Assembly (NCBI GenBank): GCA_028817225.1
Contig: JAPPQC010000033.1
Span: 1 to 44,505 of the forward strand
Direction: 5' to 3'
Source of the DNA: Gammaproteobacteria bacterium
GTDB taxonomy: Bacteria > Pseudomonadota > Gammaproteobacteria > Poriferisulfidales > Oxydemutatoraceae
DNA: 44,505 nt
Under the pieces are notes generated by a model. That model was not told the DNA's origin and did not search any database. It worked only from the letters and a program-made list of their open reading frames with translations. Each line of letters begins with the position of its first letter. Position 1 is the first letter of the stretch. The position numbers and the translations under genes were made by a program. Below, piece by piece: positions 16,290 to 26,154 of this stretch.

Positions 16290-17630
16290 ATGAGCCACAA
16301 AGCCACAGTCGAGCACCTGACGGAACTGCTGCGCGGCGGCGCCATGTTGCAGGCGCGGGAGATGCTGAACAGCCTGCACCCGGCGGAAATCGCCGACCTG
16401 CTGGAGTCGCTGCCGATTCCGCAGCGGCGCATCGTCTGGGAGATGACCGACGACCTGCACAAGGAGGGCGAGGTGCTGGTGCACGCCAGCGACGAGGTGC
16501 GCGCCAACCTGATCGAGATGACCAACGACAGCGAACTGGTGCTGGCGACCGGCGGCCTCGACATTGACGACCTTGCCGACCTCATCCGCGACCTGCCGGA
16601 CACCGTGACCGGCAAGACGCTGGCGGCGATGGACCGGCAGAACCGCGAGCGCCTCGAACGGGTGCTGTCGCACGACGAAAAGACCGCCGGCGGCCTGATG
16701 AACACCGATGTCGTCACGGTGCGCGACAATGTGACGCTCGATGTCGTGCTGCGCTACCTGAGAATGCGCCGCGACATCCCCGAACAGACCGACAACCTGA
16801 TTGTCGTTGACTACTCCAACCGCTGCCTCGGCGTCCTGCCGCTGCGAAAACTGCTGACGAAAGACCCGCACACGCGCGTCGCCGAGGTCATGGAGGCCGA
16901 TGTCAAGCCGCTGCCGGCGGCGATGCCGGCGTCGGAGGTCGCGACGCTGTTCGAGCACCGCGACCTGGTGTCGGCGGCGGTCGTGGACGACGGCGGCAAA
17001 CTGCTGGGGCGCATCACCGTGGACGATGTCGTGGATGTCATCCGCGACGAGGCGCACCAGGAACGCAAGGGCCTGACCGGCATGTCCGGCGAGGAGGATT
17101 TGTTCGCGCCGGTTACCGCGTCGGCGCGCAGGCGCGCCGTGTGGCTCGGCGTGAACCTGGCGACGGCGTTTCTCGCGGCGTGGTTCATCAGCCTGTTTCA
17201 GGACACGCTGGAGAAGATCATCATCCTCGCGGTGCTGGTGCCGGTCGTCGCCAGCATGGGCGGCATCGCCGGCAGCCAGACGCTGACCATCGTCATCCGC
17301 GGTTTGGCGACCGGCCACATCGTCGGCGGCAATTCGCCGCTGCTGTTCGCAAAGGAACTGCTCGTCGGCCTGCTGAACGGGCTGTTCTGGGCCGCCGTCG
17401 TCGCGCTGCTGACCGTGTTCTGGTTCGGCGACCTGAAAATCGGCGGCATCATCGGCGTCGCGATGGCCGCCAACCTGCTGTGCGCGGCGCTGGCCGGCGT
17501 CTCAATCCCGATCTTTCTGAAGAAACTCGGCATTGACCCGGCGCTCGCCGGCGGCGTCGTGCTGACGACCGTGACCGATGTCATCGGCATCATCGCCTTC
17601 CTCGGCCTTGCGACGCTGCTGCTGGTTTAG
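16290..17630 (+). CDS. mgtE: Magnesium transporter MgtE
   Basis: 446 residues. N-terminal superhelical domain (about 1-130, LHPAEIADLLESLP), two CBS domains (about 131-255, MNTDVVTVRDNVTLDVVLRYLR and VDDVVDVIRDEA), then five membrane helices (about 285-446) with VVASMGGIAGSQTLTIVIRGLATG and the C-terminal TTVTDVIGIIAFLGLATLLLV. MgtE is a Mg2+ channel gated by cytosolic Mg2+ bound to the N and CBS domains. mgtE directly after ptsI is known from Xanthomonas-type clusters; here the GT32 gene is inserted between. Its stop overlaps the convergent GT6 stop by 4 bases, leaving no room for a terminator. Confidence 0.95.
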   Translation: MSHKATVEHLTELLRGGAMLQAREMLNSLHPAEIADLLESLPIPQRRIVWEMTDDLHKEGEVLVHASDEVRANLIEMTNDSELVLATGGLDIDDLADLIRDLPDTVTGKTLAAMDRQNRERLERVLSHDEKTAGGLMNTDVVTVRDNVTLDVVLRYLRMRRDIPEQTDNLIVVDYSNRCLGVLPLRKLLTKDPHTRVAEVMEADVKPLPAAMPASEVATLFEHRDLVSAAVVDDGGKLLGRITVDDVVDVIRDEAHQERKGLTGMSGEEDLFAPVTASARRRAVWLGVNLATAFLAAWFISLFQDTLEKIIILAVLVPVVASMGGIAGSQTLTIVIRGLATGHIVGGNSPLLFAKELLVGLLNGLFWAAVVALLTVFWFGDLKIGGIIGVAMAANLLCAALAGVSIPIFLKKLGIDPALAGGVVLTTVTDVIGIIAFLGLATLLLV

Positions 17631-18460
17631 GCGCGGGCGTTTCGACCGGCGCGTTCCTCGAGGCGCTTGGTCTTCTGACAGAAGCGGCTCATTTCCTCCT
17701 TGTATGCCGTCAGAATCTTCGCCTTGAAAGGCAGGCGGAAGATTTGTTCCGGGCGGCAATAGCCGGGAGACAGCACCTTGGGGGGGTGGTCAATCAGGTA
17801 GCGGTTCAGGTGGCTTTCGTCGTGCCACAGCGCGATGTGGCCGCGCGACAAATCCTTGTCGGTGTTGCGGCGCAACTCGCGCGCCATTTCAAGCACCGCC
17901 GATGTAACCCCGCCCCAGAACGCCCCGGCGTAGTACACATCGCCCTCGTCGTCGCCGACATATGCGGTGGATTTTTTGTCGGTCTCAAAACTCCCCCGTA
18001 TCCTGCGGTAGCCGAACCGGCATGTCAGCGAAGTTCCGCGCAGCGCCTTGAAGAAAAGGCCGGGCTTGCCCGAAAAGGCGAAGGACGGGTGGTCAACCGC
18101 CGACAATTGATGGCGCGTTCCGTCCGGAAGAACCTCGTCCGCCACCTCCGACACCATCCGCGCATCCACATCGCAATAGAACAGGTAGTCGAGGCCGTCG
18201 AAAAGGTGTCGGTGCGCGTCAATGCACTCGAACTTTTTCAGCGCGACATGCGGCCACGGCTCGTCCTTCATCGCGGTGACGCGCAGCGAGAAATCGCCGT
18301 GCTCCTCATCGGCCACATCGTGGTCGGTGAACAGCAGCACCCTGACGGTGTGGCCGGGGAAAAAATACCGCCGAACCGATTCAACAAGGGGCCGGTAAAA
18401 CCGGATGTAGTCGCCCGTCGCCAGCACGACAAGCCCGACCTTGTGCTTTGCCTGCGCCAA
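17627..18460 (-). CDS. Family 6 (ABO/alpha-1,3-galactosyltransferase-like) glycosyltransferase
   Basis: 277 residues from a TTG start at 18460, one base after the fba stop. GT6 marks, in order: VGLVVLATGDYIRFYRPLVES (8-28), a DXD site CDVDAR with Asp97 and Asp99, VYYAGAFWGG (175-184, cf. the acceptor/donor loop of ABO enzymes) and LWHDESHLNRYLIDHPPKVLSPGY (211-234), which matches the WHDESHLN...K-LSPEY block of vertebrate enzymes. The family moves Gal or GalNAc from UDP-sugar to galactosides with retention. No membrane anchor is visible, so a soluble bacterial-type enzyme acting on LPS precursors is likely. Last gene of the glycolytic series; mgtE converges on it. Confidence 0.85.
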   Translation of the reverse strand: MAQAKHKVGLVVLATGDYIRFYRPLVESVRRYFFPGHTVRVLLFTDHDVADEEHGDFSLRVTAMKDEPWPHVALKKFECIDAHRHLFDGLDYLFYCDVDARMVSEVADEVLPDGTRHQLSAVDHPSFAFSGKPGLFFKALRGTSLTCRFGYRRIRGSFETDKKSTAYVGDDEGDVYYAGAFWGGVTSAVLEMARELRRNTDKDLSRGHIALWHDESHLNRYLIDHPPKVLSPGYCRPEQIFRLPFKAKILTAYKEEMSRFCQKTKRLEERAGRNARA

Positions 18461-18461
18461 A

Positions 18462-19490
18462 CTACGCGGCGGCTTCCATTGCGGCTTCGTAGGCGCCGCC
18501 GGACGCGGCGCCGTTGAGCCGGGCGCGGCGGCACAGCGCCTGCTGCGCCTGCCCCGCCTGCGACGCCTCGCCGCCCCACGCCGTCAGCGCGCACTGTTGC
18601 AGCGCGCGCCCGTAGGAAAAGGTGATGCGCCACGGCGCGCCTTCGCGGGCGGCGAGGCGGTTGATGGCGTCGAGGTTGGCGGTGGCCTCGACATCGCCCT
18701 GCCCGCCCGACAGAAAGGCGATGCCGGGCACCGCCGCCGGCACCGTGCGCTTCAGGCAGCGCAGCGTCATGTCGGCGACGCGCGCGCTGTCGGCGCGCAC
18801 GGTGCAGGCCGCGCCGGACACCACCATGTTCGGTTTCAGCACGATGCCCTCAAGGAAGACGCCGCGCGCGGCCAGTTCGGCGAACACCGCGCGCTGCACC
18901 GATTCGGTGACCTCGAAACAGCGCTCAATCGTGTGGCCGCCGTCCATCAGCACCTCCGGCTCGACGATCGGCACCAGATCCTGTTCCTGGCAAAGCGCCG
19001 CGTAGTCGGCCAGCGCGCGCGCGTTGGCGCGCACGCAGACCGCCGACGGCAGCGCGTCGCCGACGGCGATGACCGCGCGCCACTTCGCAAAACGCGCGCC
19101 GAAACCGGCGTACTCGGCGAGCCGCTCGCGCAACCCGTCGAGGCCCTCGGTCACCTTCTCGCCTTCGCAGTTGGCGAGCGGCTTGACGCCCTTGTCCACC
19201 TTGATGCCCGGCACGATGCCGGCGGCATTGAGGTGGTCGGCGAAGGCGCCGCCGTCGCCGGTCGTCTGGCGGATGGTCTCGTCGAACAGAATCGCCGCCG
19301 AGATATGGCGCCCGAGGCCGGGGGCGGTCACCAGCATCTGGCGGTACAGGCGGCGGCTTTCCTCTGTCGCCTCGACGCCGATCTGGTCAAAGCGCTTCTT
19401 GCAGGTCGGGTGGCTCTCGTCCATCGCAAGGATGCCCTTGCCGGCGGCCACCATCACCTGCGCCGTGGTTTGGAGTTTTTCGCTGTTCAT
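18462..19490 (-). CDS. fba: Fructose-bisphosphate aldolase, class I
   Basis: 342 residues from ATG 19490 (MNSEKLQTTAQVMVAAGKGILAMDES); a longer reading from 19526 has no better start. This is the animal/plant-like class I family: GKGILAMDESHPTCKKRFD, ATEESRRLYRQMLV, ILFDETIRQTTGDG, KVDKGVKPL, EPEVLMDG and the Schiff-base Lys in FLEGIVLKPNMV; FLSGGQGDVEATANLDAIN is also typical. It cleaves fructose-1,6-bisphosphate without metal. Lies 40 bases after pyk in tkt-gap-pgk-pyk-fba order. Confidence 0.95.
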   Translation of the reverse strand: MNSEKLQTTAQVMVAAGKGILAMDESHPTCKKRFDQIGVEATEESRRLYRQMLVTAPGLGRHISAAILFDETIRQTTGDGGAFADHLNAAGIVPGIKVDKGVKPLANCEGEKVTEGLDGLRERLAEYAGFGARFAKWRAVIAVGDALPSAVCVRANARALADYAALCQEQDLVPIVEPEVLMDGGHTIERCFEVTESVQRAVFAELAARGVFLEGIVLKPNMVVSGAACTVRADSARVADMTLRCLKRTVPAAVPGIAFLSGGQGDVEATANLDAINRLAAREGAPWRITFSYGRALQQCALTAWGGEASQAGQAQQALCRRARLNGAASGGAYEAAMEAAA

Positions 19491-19530
19491 GCGGTGCGAT
19501 TGTATGGAACGGGGCGGCGATTGCAACGCC

Positions 19531-20979
19531 TCACGGAACGGTGATGATTTTCATCGTGTTGGTGCCGCCGTGCTTGCCGACGGTGTCGCCGCGGGTGACG
19601 ATAACGCAGTCGCCGGCGTTGACGGCGCGGCAGCGCTGCAACGCCGCGACGACCTCCTCCTTGACCTGCACGCGCTGCCCGGTGCGCGCCACCAGCACCG
19701 GATAGACCCCGCGGTAGAGCGTCACCTTGCGGCAGGTCTCGATGTGCGGCGTCACCGCGTAAATCGGAACCGGCGAATCCAGGCGCGACATCCACAGCGC
19801 CGTCGAGCCCGACTCGGTCAGCGCCGCGATGACCGCGACATCCATCCGCGTCGCCGCGTATATCGTCGAAAGCGCGATGGCCTTGTCGAAGCGCTCGACC
19901 CGCCATTCCAGCAGGCCGGCGCCGGCGCGGCGCCGGTCCTCGCCGCGTTCGGCGCCCTGGCAGACGCGGCTCATCGTCTCGACCGCGAGCGCCGGGTGCC
20001 TGCCGATGGCCGACTCCGCCGACAGCATCAGCGCGTCGGAGCCGTCGAGCACGGCGTTGGCGACATCGGAAATCTCGGCGCGCGTCGGCACCGTGCTTTC
20101 AATCATGGATTGCAGCATCTCGGTCGCGGTGATGACGATGCGCTCGGCCTGGCGCGCCTGCCGTATCAGGCGCTTTTGCACCGCCGTCAGTTCGGCGTCG
20201 CCGATCTCGATGCTGAGATCGCCGCGCGCCACCATCACGCCGTCGGCGACCTCGAGTATCCCGCCGATGCTGTTGAGCGCCTCGACGCGCTCGATCTTCG
20301 CGATCAGCGCGGCGGAACTGCCGACCTCGCGCAGCAGCCGCTTGGCGTGGATGATGTCGTCGGCGCTCTTCGGAAACGACACCGCGAGATAATCCACGCC
20401 GATTTGCGCCGCGAGTTCGATGTCCCTGCGGTCCTTGTCGGTGATGGACGGCGCCGACAGCCCGCCGCCGGCGCGGTTGATGCCCTTGTTGTTGGACAGT
20501 TCGCCGCCGACCTTGACGGCGGTGACGATGCCGCCGGCGCCGGACGATTCAACCTCAAGGACGATGCGCCCGTCGTCGAGCAGCAGCGTGTCGCCCGGCG
20601 CGACATCGGCGTGCAACTGCGGGTAGGTGATGCCGACCGCGTCGGCGGTGCCGGCGTCGCGCCCGAGCGAGGGGTCGAGCACAAAGCGCCGCCCGGCCTC
20701 GAGCGTCACCCGGCCCGCGGCGAAGCGCTGCAAGCGTATCTTGGGGCCTTGCAGGTCGCCGAGAATGCCGATGTAGTAGCGTTTCTCCGCCGACAGTTCG
20801 CGCACGATGCGCGCGCGCCGGATGTGGTCTTCGGCCTCGCCGTGCGAAAAGTTCAGGCGCACGACATCCACGCCGGCGTCAATCAGGTCGAGCAGTATCT
20901 TCTCGTCGTCGGTCGAGGGGCCGAGCGTGGCGATGATCTTGGTCTTTCTCGGCGAAACCGCCTGGCGTATCTCGGTCAT
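19531..20979 (-). CDS. pyk: Pyruvate kinase
   Basis: 482 residues. PRKTKIIATLGPSTDDEKIL and VDVVRLNFSHGEAEDH open the barrel; the active-site Lys signature LIAKIERVEALNSIGGILEVADGVMVARGDLS is intact, followed by the substrate-binding SDVANAVLDGSDALMLSAESAIG. In ITATEMLQSMIE the usual TQML reads TEML. The C-terminal allosteric domain ends GDTVGKHGGTNTMKIITVP. Makes pyruvate and ATP in the cytosol. ATG overlaps the pgk stop (ATGA). Confidence 0.96.
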   Translation of the reverse strand: MTEIRQAVSPRKTKIIATLGPSTDDEKILLDLIDAGVDVVRLNFSHGEAEDHIRRARIVRELSAEKRYYIGILGDLQGPKIRLQRFAAGRVTLEAGRRFVLDPSLGRDAGTADAVGITYPQLHADVAPGDTLLLDDGRIVLEVESSGAGGIVTAVKVGGELSNNKGINRAGGGLSAPSITDKDRRDIELAAQIGVDYLAVSFPKSADDIIHAKRLLREVGSSAALIAKIERVEALNSIGGILEVADGVMVARGDLSIEIGDAELTAVQKRLIRQARQAERIVITATEMLQSMIESTVPTRAEISDVANAVLDGSDALMLSAESAIGRHPALAVETMSRVCQGAERGEDRRRAGAGLLEWRVERFDKAIALSTIYAATRMDVAVIAALTESGSTALWMSRLDSPVPIYAVTPHIETCRKVTLYRGVYPVLVARTGQRVQVKEEVVAALQRCRAVNAGDCVIVTRGDTVGKHGGTNTMKIITVP

Positions 20980-22178
20980 TGCATCTTCTCCGGTGGCCGG
21001 TTTTCCTTTCTCTGGCGCAAAATCTCAATCGCCGGCAGCGCGCGCCCGCCGATGAACTCGAGAAACGCGCCGCCGCCGGTCGAGACGAACGAAATGCCGC
21101 CGCCGACGCCGAAGCGGGCGATGGCCGCGAGCGTGTCGCCGCCGCCGGCCAGCGACCACGCCGCGCTGCGCGCCACCGCCCCGGCCAGGCGCCGCGTCCC
21201 GGCGGCGAACGGTTCGTGCTCAAAGGCGCCGAGCGGCCCGTTCCACAGCACCCGCGCGGCGCCGGCGATAACCTGTTCAATGCGCGCCGCCGACGCCGGC
21301 CCGATGTCCAGTATCCGGTCGCCGCCGCCGACGGCGTCGAGGTTCTTGACGCGCACCGGCGCGGTGTCCGACAGTTCGTCGGCGCACACCGCGTCGCACG
21401 GCAGCAGCAACTTGCAGCCGTGTTCGTCAAGGCGCTCGCACAGCGCGCGCGCTTCGGGCACGAGGTCTTTGTCGTGCAGCGAGCGCCCGACATCAAAGCC
21501 GCGCGCCGCGAGAAAGGTGTTGGCGATGCCGCCGCCGACAATCAGCGTGTCCACCCGCCGCGCCAGCGATTCCAGCACCGGCAGTTTTCCCGACACCTTG
21601 GCGCCGCCGACGACGGCGACCGCAGGCCCGCCGGCGGCGGCGAAGAATTTGCCGAGGTTCTCGATCTCGCGGCTCATCAGCAGCCCGGCGCAGGCGCCCG
21701 CGGCGTGGCGGGCGACGCCGTGGGTCGAGGCGTGGGCGCGGTGGGCGCAGCCGAAGGCGTCCATCACAAACACATCGCACAGCGCCGCCAGCGTGCGCGC
21801 GAGGCTGTCGTCGTCGCTGCACTCGCCGCGCTGAAAGCGGATGTTCTCGCACAGCACCGCGCGCCCCGTCGCCGCGCGCGCGTCGCCGGGCGCGCCGTCG
21901 TGCAGCGGCACCTCGTCGCCGAGCAGTTGCGACAGGCGTTCGGCCACCGGGCGCAGCGAAAGGCGCGCGTCGCGCACGCCCTCGCGCGGGCGACCGAGAT
22001 GGGAAACCAGCACCACCGCCGACGGCGCCCGCAGCGCCGCGCGCACCGTCGGCAGACTCGCGCGGATGCGCTGGTCGTCGGCGACGCGCCCGTCGCGCAG
22101 CGGCACATTCAAATCGGCGCGCACCAGCAGCCGCCTGCCCGCCAAATCCAACTCGCGCATTTCAACAAAGTCGGCCAC
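20976..22178 (-). CDS. pgk: Phosphoglycerate kinase
   Basis: 400 residues from a GTG start (VADFVEMRELDLAGRRLLVRADLNVPL), which aligns with other Pgk N-termini; an ATG at 22160 would cut off six residues. Conserved: RADLNVPL, SHLGRPREGV (substrate side), VLCENIRFQRGE, MDAFGCAHRAHASTHGV, VVGGAKVSGKLPVL and the nucleotide-binding end WSLAGGGDTLAAI...ISFVSTGGGAFLEFIGG. Lies 13 bases after gap and overlaps pyk. Confidence 0.96.
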   Translation of the reverse strand: MADFVEMRELDLAGRRLLVRADLNVPLRDGRVADDQRIRASLPTVRAALRAPSAVVLVSHLGRPREGVRDARLSLRPVAERLSQLLGDEVPLHDGAPGDARAATGRAVLCENIRFQRGECSDDDSLARTLAALCDVFVMDAFGCAHRAHASTHGVARHAAGACAGLLMSREIENLGKFFAAAGGPAVAVVGGAKVSGKLPVLESLARRVDTLIVGGGIANTFLAARGFDVGRSLHDKDLVPEARALCERLDEHGCKLLLPCDAVCADELSDTAPVRVKNLDAVGGGDRILDIGPASAARIEQVIAGAARVLWNGPLGAFEHEPFAAGTRRLAGAVARSAAWSLAGGGDTLAAIARFGVGGGISFVSTGGGAFLEFIGGRALPAIEILRQRKENRPPEKMQ

Positions 22179-22191
22179 CGGCGCGCGCCAA

Positions 22192-23205
22192 TCACCCCGC
22201 CCGCATCAGCGCGACGGCGGCATCAATCATGCGGTTGGAATAACCCCATTCGTTGTCGTACCAGGCCGACACCTTGACCAGACGCCCCTCCATCACCTGC
22301 GTCAGCGTCGCGTCGTAGATCGCCGACGCCGGGTTGTGGTTGAAGTCGGCGGACACCAGCGGCACATCGCAATACTCGAGCAGCCCCTGCATCGCGCCGC
22401 CGGCGGCGGCGCGCATCGCCTCGTTGATCTCGTCGCCGCCGGTCGCGCGCGCGGCGGAGAAAGTCAGATCCACGACGGAGACATTGATGGTCGGCACCCG
22501 CACCGCGTAGCCGTGGAGTTTGCCGGCCAGTTCCGGCAGCACCAGCCCGACCGCCCTGGCCGCGCCGGTCTTCGTCGGCACCATGGACATCGTCGCCGAG
22601 CGCGCGCGCCGGATGTCCTTGTGGAACGAGTCAATCAGCACCTGGTCGTTGGTGTAGGCGTGTATCGTCGTGATCAGGCCGCGCTCGATGCCGACGGCCT
22701 CGTGCAGCACCTTCGCCACCGGCGCGAGGCAGTTGGTCGTGCACGATGCGTTCGAGACGACGGCGTGTTCGGGCTTGAGCGTCTTGTCGTTGACGCCGAC
22801 GACGATGGTCGCGTCCACATCATCGCCGCCGGGCGCCGAAATCAGCACCTTGCGCGCGCCCGATTGCAGATGCAGCGCGGCCTGCGCGCGGTCGCGGAAC
22901 CTGCCGGTGCATTCGCAGACGACATCCACGCCGAGTTCGCCCCACGGCAGTTTCAGCGGGTCGCGCTCGGAGAAAAACCGGATGGAATCGCCGTTGACGA
23001 TGAAGCGGTCGCCTTCGGCGCGCAGGTCGGCGTTGAAGCGCCCGTGCGTGGTGTCGTAGCGCGTCAGGTGCAGCGCGGTGTCGATGCCCGCCGTCGCGTT
23101 GACCGCGACGACCTTCGCGTCGCCGCCGGCGTGGTTTTCATACAGCGCGCGCAGAATGCCGCGGCCAATGCGGCCATAGCCGTTGATGGCGATTTTCACC
23201 GTCAT
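22192..23205 (-). CDS. gap: Glyceraldehyde-3-phosphate dehydrogenase
   Basis: 337 residues from ATG 23205 ([21 protein letters not shown]), overlapping the tkt stop. NAD(P)-binding NGYGRIGRG, catalytic Cys in [17 protein letters not shown] (about residue 155) and His in [10 protein letters not shown] are present, as is [15 protein letters not shown]. The open frame runs on upstream to 23745 but that part is tkt in another frame. In this cluster the gene could be annotated epd in related genomes; the [10 protein letters not shown] context fits a true Gap. Confidence 0.95.
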   Translation of the reverse strand: MTVKIAINGYGRIGRGILRALYENHAGGDAKVVAVNATAGIDTALHLTRYDTTHGRFNADLRAEGDRFIVNGDSIRFFSERDPLKLPWGELGVDVVCECTGRFRDRAQAALHLQSGARKVLISAPGGDDVDATIVVGVNDKTLKPEHAVVSNASCTTNCLAPVAKVLHEAVGIERGLITTIHAYTNDQVLIDSFHKDIRRARSATMSMVPTKTGAARAVGLVLPELAGKLHGYAVRVPTINVSVVDLTFSAARATGGDEINEAMRAAAGGAMQGLLEYCDVPLVSADFNHNPASAIYDATLTQVMEGRLVKVSAWYDNEWGYSNRMIDAAVALMRAG

Positions 23206-25259
23206 CCGGCGCCTCCCGCAGGCGTACCGGCGCCGCGCCCGGCCAGCGCCGCCGCCGCGCGCCGGATGTTTTCCGGCGTGAAGCCGAAATGCTCGAACAC
23301 CTCGCCGCCGGGCGCCGACGCGCCGAATTCCTCGATGCCGACGACGCCGCCGTCCAGCCCGACATAGCGCCGCCACCAGTCGCCGCAGCCGGCCTCGACC
23401 GCCAGATGCGGCACGCCCGCCGGCAGCACGCGCTCGCGGTAGTCGCGCGGCTGGCGCTCGAAGCATTCGGCGCACGGCATCGAGACGACGCGCGCGCGGC
23501 GGCCCTCGCCGTGCAGCAAGTCGCGCGCCTGAAGCGCCAGCGAGACTTCCGAGCCGGTGGCGATGACGACGACCTCGGCGGCGCCGTCGCAATCGCGCAG
23601 CACATAGCCGCCGCGCCCGATGCCGGCGATTTGTTCGTCGTCGCGCTCGATGTGCGGCAGCGTCTGGCGCGAGAACACCAGCGCGCTCGGCCCCGCCGAC
23701 TCGATCGCCGCGCGCCACGCCGCCGCCGACTCGACCGCGTCGCACGGGCGCCAGACATCAAGGCCCGGTATCAGCCGCAGCGCCGCCAGGTGCTCGACGG
23801 GCTGGTGCGTCGGCCCGTCCTCGCCGAGGCCGACGGAATCGTGGGTGTAGATGAAGAGGACGCGCTGCTTCATCAGCGCGGCCATGCGCACGGCGTTGCG
23901 CGCGTAGTCGGAAAAGGTCAGGAAGGTCGCGGCGTACGGAATCAGCCCGCCGTGCAGCGCGAGGCCCGACGAAACCGCCGACATCGCGAACTCGCGCACG
24001 CCGAAGTAGATGTAGTTGCCGTCGCCGCCGGCGGCGCTGACCGGCCTGCTGCCCGGCCACAGCGTGCCGTTGGAGCCTGCGAGGTCGGCGGAGCCGCCGA
24101 TCAATTCCGGCAGTTTTTCGCTGAACGCGGCCAGCGTCTTCTGCGACGCCTTGCGCGTCGCCGTGTCTTCGGCGGCGGCGGCGGCGGCGGCGGTGAACGC
24201 GCGCGCGTGCGCGTCCCAGTCGTCCGGCAGGCGCCCTTCGGTGCAGCGCTCGAATTCGCGCGCAAGTGCGGGGTGCGCGCGCCGGTACTCTTCAAGCGTG
24301 TCGCGCCATTCGCGTTCCAGCGCGGCGCCGCGTTCGCGCGCGTCCCAGCCGCGGTAGATGTCGTCGGGCACCTCGAACGGCGGGTGCGGCCAGCCGAGCG
24401 TGTCGCGCGCGCGCGCGACTTCGTCGTCGCCGAGCGGCGCGCCGTGGCAGGATTCGGTGCCCTGCTTGCCGGGCGCGCCGTAGCCGATGACGGTCTTGCA
24501 GCAAATCAAACTGGGGCGCGCGCTGTCGGCGCGCGCGCTGTCGATGGCGCGGCGCACGCCGTCGGCGTCGTGCCCGTCCACATCGCGCTCGACATGCCAG
24601 CCGTACGCCTCAAAACGCCGCGGCGTGTCGTCGGTGAACCAGGCCCCGACGGGGCCGTCAATCGAGATGCCGTTGTCGTCGTAGAACACCACCAGTTTGC
24701 CGAGGCGCTGGGTGCCGGCCAGCGAGCAGGCCTCGTGCGAGACGCCCTCCATCAGGCAGCCGTCGCCGGTGAACACATAGGTGTGGTGGTTGATCAGGCT
24801 GAAGCCGTCGCGGTTGAAGCGGCGCGCGAGGACGCGCTCGGCCAGCGCCATGCCGACGGCGTTGGCAAGCCCCTGCCCGAGCGGGCCGGTGGTGGTCTCG
24901 ACGCCGGTTGCCGGGTCGTATTCGGGGTGCCCCGGCGTTTTGGAATGCAACTGGCGAAAGCGCTTCAGTTCATCAAGCGGCATCGGGTAGCCGCACAGGT
25001 GCAGCAGCGAGTACAGCAGCATCGAGCCGTGGCCGTTTGACAGCACGAAACGGTCGCGGTCGAACCATAGCGGGTTGGCGGGGTTGTGCCTCAGGTAGTC
25101 GTTCCACAGCACTTCGGCGATGTCGGCCATGCCCATCGGCATACCGGGGTGGCCGGAGCGCGCGCGCTGCACCGCGTCCATGCTGAGCGCGCGGATGGCG
25201 TTGGCCAGTTGCCTGCGCGACGGTGCGCGCGACGGGCCGCTTGACGGTTGGGGCGGCAT
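23202..25259 (-). CDS. tkt: Transketolase
   Basis: 685 residues. ThDP signature [18 protein letters not shown]...[15 protein letters not shown]-terminal [39 protein letters not shown], and in the second half [23 protein letters not shown] and [31 protein letters not shown]. It moves two-carbon units between sugar phosphates (pentose phosphate or Calvin cycle). The C-terminal Ala/Gly tail after [18 protein letters not shown] is ordinary. First of the five sugar-phosphate genes, 40 bases after the HlyD-type gene. Confidence 0.96.
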   Translation of the reverse strand: MPPQPSSGPSRAPSRRQLANAIRALSMDAVQRARSGHPGMPMGMADIAEVLWNDYLRHNPANPLWFDRDRFVLSNGHGSMLLYSLLHLCGYPMPLDELKRFRQLHSKTPGHPEYDPATGVETTTGPLGQGLANAVGMALAERVLARRFNRDGFSLINHHTYVFTGDGCLMEGVSHEACSLAGTQRLGKLVVFYDDNGISIDGPVGAWFTDDTPRRFEAYGWHVERDVDGHDADGVRRAIDSARADSARPSLICCKTVIGYGAPGKQGTESCHGAPLGDDEVARARDTLGWPHPPFEVPDDIYRGWDARERGAALEREWRDTLEEYRRAHPALAREFERCTEGRLPDDWDAHARAFTAAAAAAAEDTATRKASQKTLAAFSEKLPELIGGSADLAGSNGTLWPGSRPVSAAGGDGNYIYFGVREFAMSAVSSGLALHGGLIPYAATFLTFSDYARNAVRMAALMKQRVLFIYTHDSVGLGEDGPTHQPVEHLAALRLIPGLDVWRPCDAVESAAAWRAAIESAGPSALVFSRQTLPHIERDDEQIAGIGRGGYVLRDCDGAAEVVVIATGSEVSLALQARDLLHGEGRRARVVSMPCAECFERQPRDYRERVLPAGVPHLAVEAGCGDWWRRYVGLDGGVVGIEEFGASAPGGEVFEHFGFTPENIRRAAAALAGRGAGTPAGGAG

Positions 25260-25299
25260 CAGGCGGGGCGGGCCGCGGGCGTCGTTCGGCGCGGCGCGG

Positions 25300-26154
25300 T
25301 CAATGGGCCGCCTCCGCGCCGGCGCCGCCGGGGGGCGTGAAGCGGGCGGTGCCGCTCATGCCGATGACGAGGCGGTCGTCGGCGTCCAGTATCCGCGCGA
25401 CGGCGGCGAGGCTTTTGTCAACCGGGTCGGCCTCCGGCGCCAGGTGCTTGAGCCGCGCGCGGTAGTCGCGCCCGGCGATGCGGACATCGAACTCGTCGCC
25501 GACGGACAGCCATTGCAACCACGCCCACGGCAGCAGCAGGTGGAATTGCAGCGCCGTGTCTTCGGCGATCTCGACGACCGGCTTGTGCGCCGCGACTTCC
25601 TCGTGTTCGGCGGCGAACACCTTGACGACGCGGGCGTCGAAAGGCGCGGTGATCGCGCAGTACTTGACGCGCTCGCGCATGCGGTTGAGCGCGGCCAGCG
25701 CGGCCTCGGACTGCAACGCCGCCATTTCCGCCTGCTCTTCGGTGATCTCGCGGTTCTCGTAATCGCGTTTCTTCGTCTTGTGGTCGAGTTTGGCGAGTTG
25801 GAAGGCGATGCGCGCCTCCTCAAGCGATGCGCGCTCGACCGAGCAATCAAACTCGACCAGCATGTCGCCCTGCCGGTAGCGCTCGCCTTCCCTCGCGTGC
25901 AGCGCCGACACCGCCGCGTCCATGCGCGCGCCGAGGCGCACACGGCGCGCCGCGGCGACAATGCCGCTGCGCCGCCACGACAACGGCGCGGCCTTGGCCG
26001 ACGGCGCGGTGGCGGTTGACGGCATGGCGGCCTGCGCCGGTGCTGTCGCTGTTGCGTTTGCCGGCGCGGATTCCTGCGCGGGCGCTGCGCCCGACGCCGC
26101 CAGCATCAGCGCGGCGGCGCAATGCGCCGCAAACTTGGCGGGCGACGGCGTCAT
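25300..26154 (-). CDS. HlyD-family periplasmic adaptor-like protein
   Basis: 284 residues. Signal peptide [27 protein letters not shown], an Ala/Thr/Pro-rich linker (28-58), a split lipoyl-like segment ([40 protein letters not shown], then [23 protein letters not shown]) around a coiled-coil hairpin (about 105-165). That is the layout of membrane fusion proteins of RND/ABC exporters. No pump or outer-membrane channel gene is nearby. It overlaps the degP-type gene by ATGA, so both envelope proteins are made together ahead of the glycolytic genes. Confidence 0.75.
   Translation of the reverse strand: MTPSPAKFAAHCAAALMLAASGAAPAQESAPANATATAPAQAAMPSTATAPSAKAAPLSWRRSGIVAAARRVRLGARMDAAVSALHAREGERYRQGDMLVEFDCSVERASLEEARIAFQLAKLDHKTKKRDYENREITEEQAEMAALQSEAALAALNRMRERVKYCAITAPFDARVVKVFAAEHEEVAAHKPVVEIAEDTALQFHLLLPWAWLQWLSVGDEFDVRIAGRDYRARLKHLAPEADPVDKSLAAVARILDADDRLVIGMSGTARFTPPGGAGAEAAH

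Noticed and set aside
23208..23745. Longer gap reading frame extending upstream into tkt
   Set aside because: The added 180 residues are a shadow of tkt; [16 protein letters not shown] at 23205 is the true start.
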